Shown: piece by piece, positions 60,547-64,000 of the stretch
How positions within the stretch are numbered: the stretch's first letter is position 1
How the letters are laid out: every line of letters begins with the position of its first letter
Origin: Ostrinia nubilalis
Lineage: Eukaryota; Arthropoda; Insecta; Lepidoptera; Crambidae
Direction of reading: 5' to 3'
Length of the DNA: 64,000 nucleotides
Assembly: GCF_963855985.1 (NCBI RefSeq)
Contig: NC_087090.1
Span: 10,786,501 to 10,850,500, forward strand
The notes under the pieces: model-generated
What the model was told of the DNA's origin: nothing
Seen by the model: only the letters and a program-made list of their open reading frames with translations
Database searches by the model: none
Program-made: the position numbers and the translations under genes

Positions 60547-60905
60547 CTGGAAAATTATAGATGGTTATAAATAACTTGAAAAAATCGAACTTCCTACCTA
60601 AGGCGGGAATCGAACCCACGACTTTTCGCTTGCCAAGCGAATGCTACTTAGGTGATGGTCTGGAAAATTACAGCAGATGGTTATAAATAACTTGAAAAAA
60701 TCTAACTACCTAATACCTATAGCAGGAATCGAACCCACGACTTTTCGCTTGCCGAGCGAATAAATGCTCTTTCTTTCAGAGCTACTTAGGTGATGGTCTG
60801 GAAAACTACAGCAGATGGTTATAAATAACTTGAAAAAATCTAACTACCTACCTATAGCGGGAATCGAACCCACGACTTTTCGCTTGCCGAGCGAATGCTC
60901 TTTGA
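60541..60905 (-). repeat. Triplicated SINE-plus-exon-edge repeat upstream of a gbb exon
   Basis: Three head-to-tail units of about 110-135 bp start at 60541, about 60652 and about 60790. On the minus strand each contains a tRNA-like T-arm/B box (GTGGGTTCGATTCCCGC), then AAGTTATTTATAACCATC, then TTTTCCAGA(A/C)CATCACCTA. The last word is the splice acceptor and first exon bases of the true gbb exon at 60546. The two outer units therefore carry decoy copies of that acceptor. Confidence 0.85.
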
Positions 60906-62100
60906 TTTTCTCCTTCTTCATAGTTCCTTCACTGTCAAGGATCATGAAATTCTTTACGATTGACTGGAAGAGAAAGCTCTATCTATAGAATTAAGTTCGC
61001 CGTTTGCACTGTTGCGTTCTGTACAATAAAGTTTGAGTTGTTTATTAGTAGAAAGCACAACGTACCTACTTAATGCTTAATGGAAAAATAATATGGCTTT
61101 CAACTAAATGCGCTTTCATTAGTGCTGGACGTAAAGCTGGATGTAGTATCTACTACTTAGTGGTGGGTAAAATCAAACACAGCAATGCAATTAAGTCGCA
61201 GACACAGAGAAGTCGTATTTCGCGGGCACTGTTTAGTATACAGAGTTGGGATTACGCTAGATTGTGACGCAATGCAAATCAGAATGCACTTTAACCTGTG
61301 TCATAAACAAACTGTTGCACTTTGGAGCCATTGAAGCTACGACCACTGCTGCAGGTAGATTATCCTACTTCTTCCTTTTCTATCTATTATCCTTTTAGGT
61401 AAGTATTTTAATATAGTACTTAAGTTACTCTTTACACACCTTGAATGATGATGTTATTTTACAGTATAAATATTTAGCATTTATTTGTATATTATTAAAG
61501 ATTATCTATGCAATTTACAATTTAAGATGTTCATCCTATGAACGAAGTCCTCGGGGCGCACGCAAGGTCTCACATATGACGGTGAACTGACCACTTTACA
61601 ACTTAATTATTACTAATTAAGACAATTAATGTACCTACACAGCTTCCTTTTTTGTCTACAAATAAATCTACTCTTAGTCTCTTAAGTACCTACCATTATA
61701 GGGCGTCTTAAATGTATGGCGAATCTAATAATAGAAATAACTCAATGCGCCACACAATAGCATGATTAAAACAATCATAATTGAGTATAATAGTGTTATT
61801 GTGTGTGAGCTGCAACGTAGGTCATGTACCTTAATCACAGAATAAGTAATAGTACAGGTACAGAAGGATTACTCCGCAAGACGATTTAAATAAATGCGAG
61901 TCTTGCTACGACGCGATACAGTGGAATTCAGCTCGCACAGCACTACGTACCTACAATTTTATTCACCTACAAGTTTTGTCTCTTTCTATCGCGTGCCTCT
62001 GAACTCTTCTTACGCTGTTAGGGTTGCTGTCTAGTGAAAAAAATAATTAATCTACTTATTTGTAATGAGGTACGTATGTAGGTAAGTATGCATTCATTAA

Positions 62101-62172
62101 GGAAAACCTTGGGAGAGGCCTTTGTCCAGCAGTGGACGTCATTTGGCTGAAACAACAACAACAACAACAACA
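62101..62172 (+). mobile_element. Retroelement 3' end with (AAC)n tail
   Basis: GGGAGAGGCCTTTGTCCAGC followed by AGTGGACGTCATTTGGCTGA and (AAC)n. Same family as at 10390, 26930, 31810 and 51735. Confidence 0.7.
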
Positions 62173-62199
62173 TAGAATTATAATCATACTACAACGCAC

Positions 62200-62310
62200 G
62201 CCAGCGTCCTGACGAGCGCGCGCGTGACACTCGACTGATATAATACCCGCCGGCGGGGCGCTTCGCTGTAGGTAATTATCGGATGTACCGCGCGGAGTGA
62301 GCCAGGCCTG
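62200..62310. promoter_or_regulatory. GC-rich island, possible promoter
   Basis: CpG-rich DNA (ACGAGCGCGCGCGTGACACT, CCGCCGGCGGGGCGCTTCGC) is set in AT-rich flanks. On the minus strand it contains TATTATATCAGTCG, which has both a TATA-like word and an initiator-like word, though too close together for standard use. It might serve gbb on the minus strand, but only inference supports this. Confidence 0.2.
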
Positions 62311-62697
62311 CCTTAATTAGTAGGTGTGGACAACTACAATACGAGTAACAACTTTATCTCAATTATTATAAAGTTTAGAATAACATGAGGAGACACATCT
62401 ATGAAGGCTTGCTAATAAATAAGTCAATTTGCAAGTAAAATAATATGGAGAATCGGAGAGGTCGGTAGCAGGTGCCGAGTTGTCTGACGAGTGTAACTTA
62501 ACACCTAATGCAGGTGTAGTATAGACTGCTAGTAAATCAGAAGTAGGTAAAATTACCTATTCAAAAAAGGTTAAATATTTCTCGTACTTGTAATAAAAGC
62601 GCAGTAGCTTTTCATTGAATTCACGATTTGAGCAAGCAATCGTAAACTTTTCATTTTAAACTTAATTTCCACAATGTTCCTACGAATAAAAAGCATA

Positions 62698-63794
62698 GGG
62701 GAAAGTAGTACGAGTTGATCCCCTGGGGTAAGATGATCCTTTGCGATTGTGCTGAAACCACTAACGTCATTTAGTTTCTTTCACTGGTAAAACATAGCTC
62801 TGGACACCTCCCCGCCTCAGTCAAATCGTAATGGTGGCGTGAGCGATACATCGAATTTGACGAGAAAAAAGAAAAATTGTGTACTTCTGATCTAAAATAG
62901 GCATGACTTTGAGTTTATGTTACTTTTATTCAAACAATGTTAAATGTAACTACTGTTGTCTTTAGGCTTTCTATTATGTTTAATTTTAATATTTTGGCCA
63001 TAAAAACATGGCCGCGTACTTGTAGATTATTGTAGCACATATTTAACAAAAAGTGGGACTTGGGTCAAGATGATCCCTTCCTATATGTTCGAGATGATCC
63101 CTGGGAATTAAAACAAAAAAGTCAATGGAGTAGGTAAAGGGAAGTGAAATAAAAGAAAGAGAACTTCATATAACCACAGATATAACTCACCTGAGTCTGA
63201 AGAAGATGATACTGAGTGGCTGTACTGACCAGAGAAGTTTTCAAGCGATACCAAGGGTGAAGGATGGATAAAATGTTATGCATGTGGAAAATGGAGCCAT
63301 AAAGCATGTGCTGGGGTAGAGGGTGATGAAGCAGGTGAATTTATTTGTGATATATGCAACACAGCTCCAGCCAAAAAGCGTTTAAATTATTTAAAAGCTT
63401 TTTAGCAGGTACTAAGAAAGAATAGGTTATTTTCGTTATTTCATTCGTAAATGTTTTTCTTTTCTAACTTTTTAACGATTAGTTCGGATAATTAGGTACT
63501 CCGAAAGGAATACAACCAGAAAAGAATAGATCTTAGAATAGAATCATAGGGATCATCTTACCCCTACCTGGGGGATCATCTTACCCATAGGGGTGTACAA
63601 GATGATCACTTTGTAAGGTTTTGCAAAAAATGAAATATTTTAATGAAACCTAAATTAATTTCTGGTTTTGAGTATAAGGAAAGTTGGATAGATAAATATA
63701 CTAGTAGTAATCGTCTTTATTTTTGGTTTACATTGAAAAATATGTATTTTACAGTGATTCCCGCTTAAGGGGATCATCTCGTACTACTTTCCCC
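62698..63794 (+). mobile_element. Decayed pogo/Tigger-like DNA transposon with PHD remnant
   Basis: Inverted ends GGGGAAAGTAGTACGAGTTG and the complement of CGTACTACTTTCCCC are flanked by TA (62696-62697, 63795-63796). Words GGGATCATCTTACCCC and its inverse recur near both ends. The interior encodes a PHD-finger remnant (next entry) and no DDE core, so it is a deletion derivative. Confidence 0.75.
63195..63404 (+). pseudogene. PHD-finger remnant of the pogo-like element
   Basis: One frame reads SEEDDTEWLY, a TGA stop at 63226-63228, then PEKFSSDTKGEGWIKCYACG and KWSHKACAG, FICDICN. The Cys/His spacing C-x2-C, H-x4-C, C-x2-C is that of a C4HC3 PHD finger. The stop falls where an early finger cysteine is expected. 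Several lepidopteran pogo-type transposases carry a C-terminal PHD finger. This copy is nonfunctional. Confidence 0.65.
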
Positions 63795-64000
63795 TAATGC
63801 TGTTTAGTAGATTGGTTATAATACCTAAGTAACAACTATGTCTGCCTCATCTATTTATCACTTCTTTGTGATAAGAATAATGAATAGCGGATACTACATG
63901 CACAATAACACAGATGAACTGTTTTCGCATAATATGTTCCTAGAAATAATAACATCTATGGACATAATGGTCATTTTATCTGCTATTTAACTGCAGAGCC

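Larger units (their letters stand above)
60906..62690. other. Upstream gbb intron or flank, no exon found
   Basis: No minus-strand segment resembling an early BMP prodomain or signal peptide was found. A GC-rich island at about 62200-62310 stands out. A retroelement 3' end with an (AAC)n tail is at 62101-62172. Otherwise plain AT-rich DNA. Confidence 0.45.

Noticed and set aside
60598..60900. tRNA genes suggested by GTGGGTTCGATTCCCGC on the minus strand
   Set aside because: Only a T-arm-like part is present and it is repeated three times with intron sequence. No acceptor stem or anticodon arm folds, so these are SINE-derived repeats.

Overview
The window is eukaryotic, AT-rich, intron-rich DNA that fits a moth or butterfly (Lepidoptera). 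Three animal genes with GT/AG introns are visible. The introns and spacers are full of short interspersed repeats of kinds I know from lepidopteran genomes: elements starting CTAGCTT(T)(T/C)GCCCGCGG, elements ending in GTCCAGCAGTGGACGTC plus a microsatellite tail, tRNA-derived SINEs, and TA-flanked MITEs. I see no bacterial operons and no CRISPR array. Species cannot be named from sequence alone.

Layout. Positions 1-14083 hold no recognisable host gene; the main content is a 5'-truncated, frameshifted non-LTR retrotransposon (about 6000-8014). Positions 14084-35766 (+) carry a complete sodium/proton antiporter gene of the NHA/SLC9B (CPA2) family. I spliced it by hand into 12 coding exons that keep frame and give 684 residues. 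A second, phase-compatible first exon sits at 21117-21202. An unrelated orphan terminal exon lies at 15794-16050 inside its first intron. The gene converges on a Methuselah-like receptor gene on the minus strand (54863 down to 40459). That gene has 8 coding exons, 717 residues, a three-module cysteine-rich ectodomain and seven membrane segments. Upstream of it, on the same strand, is the 3' part of a BMP gene of the 60A/glass bottom boat type. Its last six exons run from 60546 to 56913; the earlier exons were not found and probably lie beyond the window.

The three genes have different jobs (ion transport at membranes, peptide-hormone-type signalling, secreted morphogen), so I infer no operon-like co-function. 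The observations most worth checking are these. The BMP ligand has Ser where the family has the inter-chain cysteine. The intron in front of its first visible exon carries a triplicated exon edge mixed with a tRNA-like SINE. The next intron is mostly a 16-bp minisatellite. The antiporter has two alternative N-termini, one preceded by an ATG-TAG start-stop uORF. A 1-kb element with TGTCG termini carries a short ORF. The orphan membrane-protein exon has no visible partner. I found no clearly new multi-gene system.
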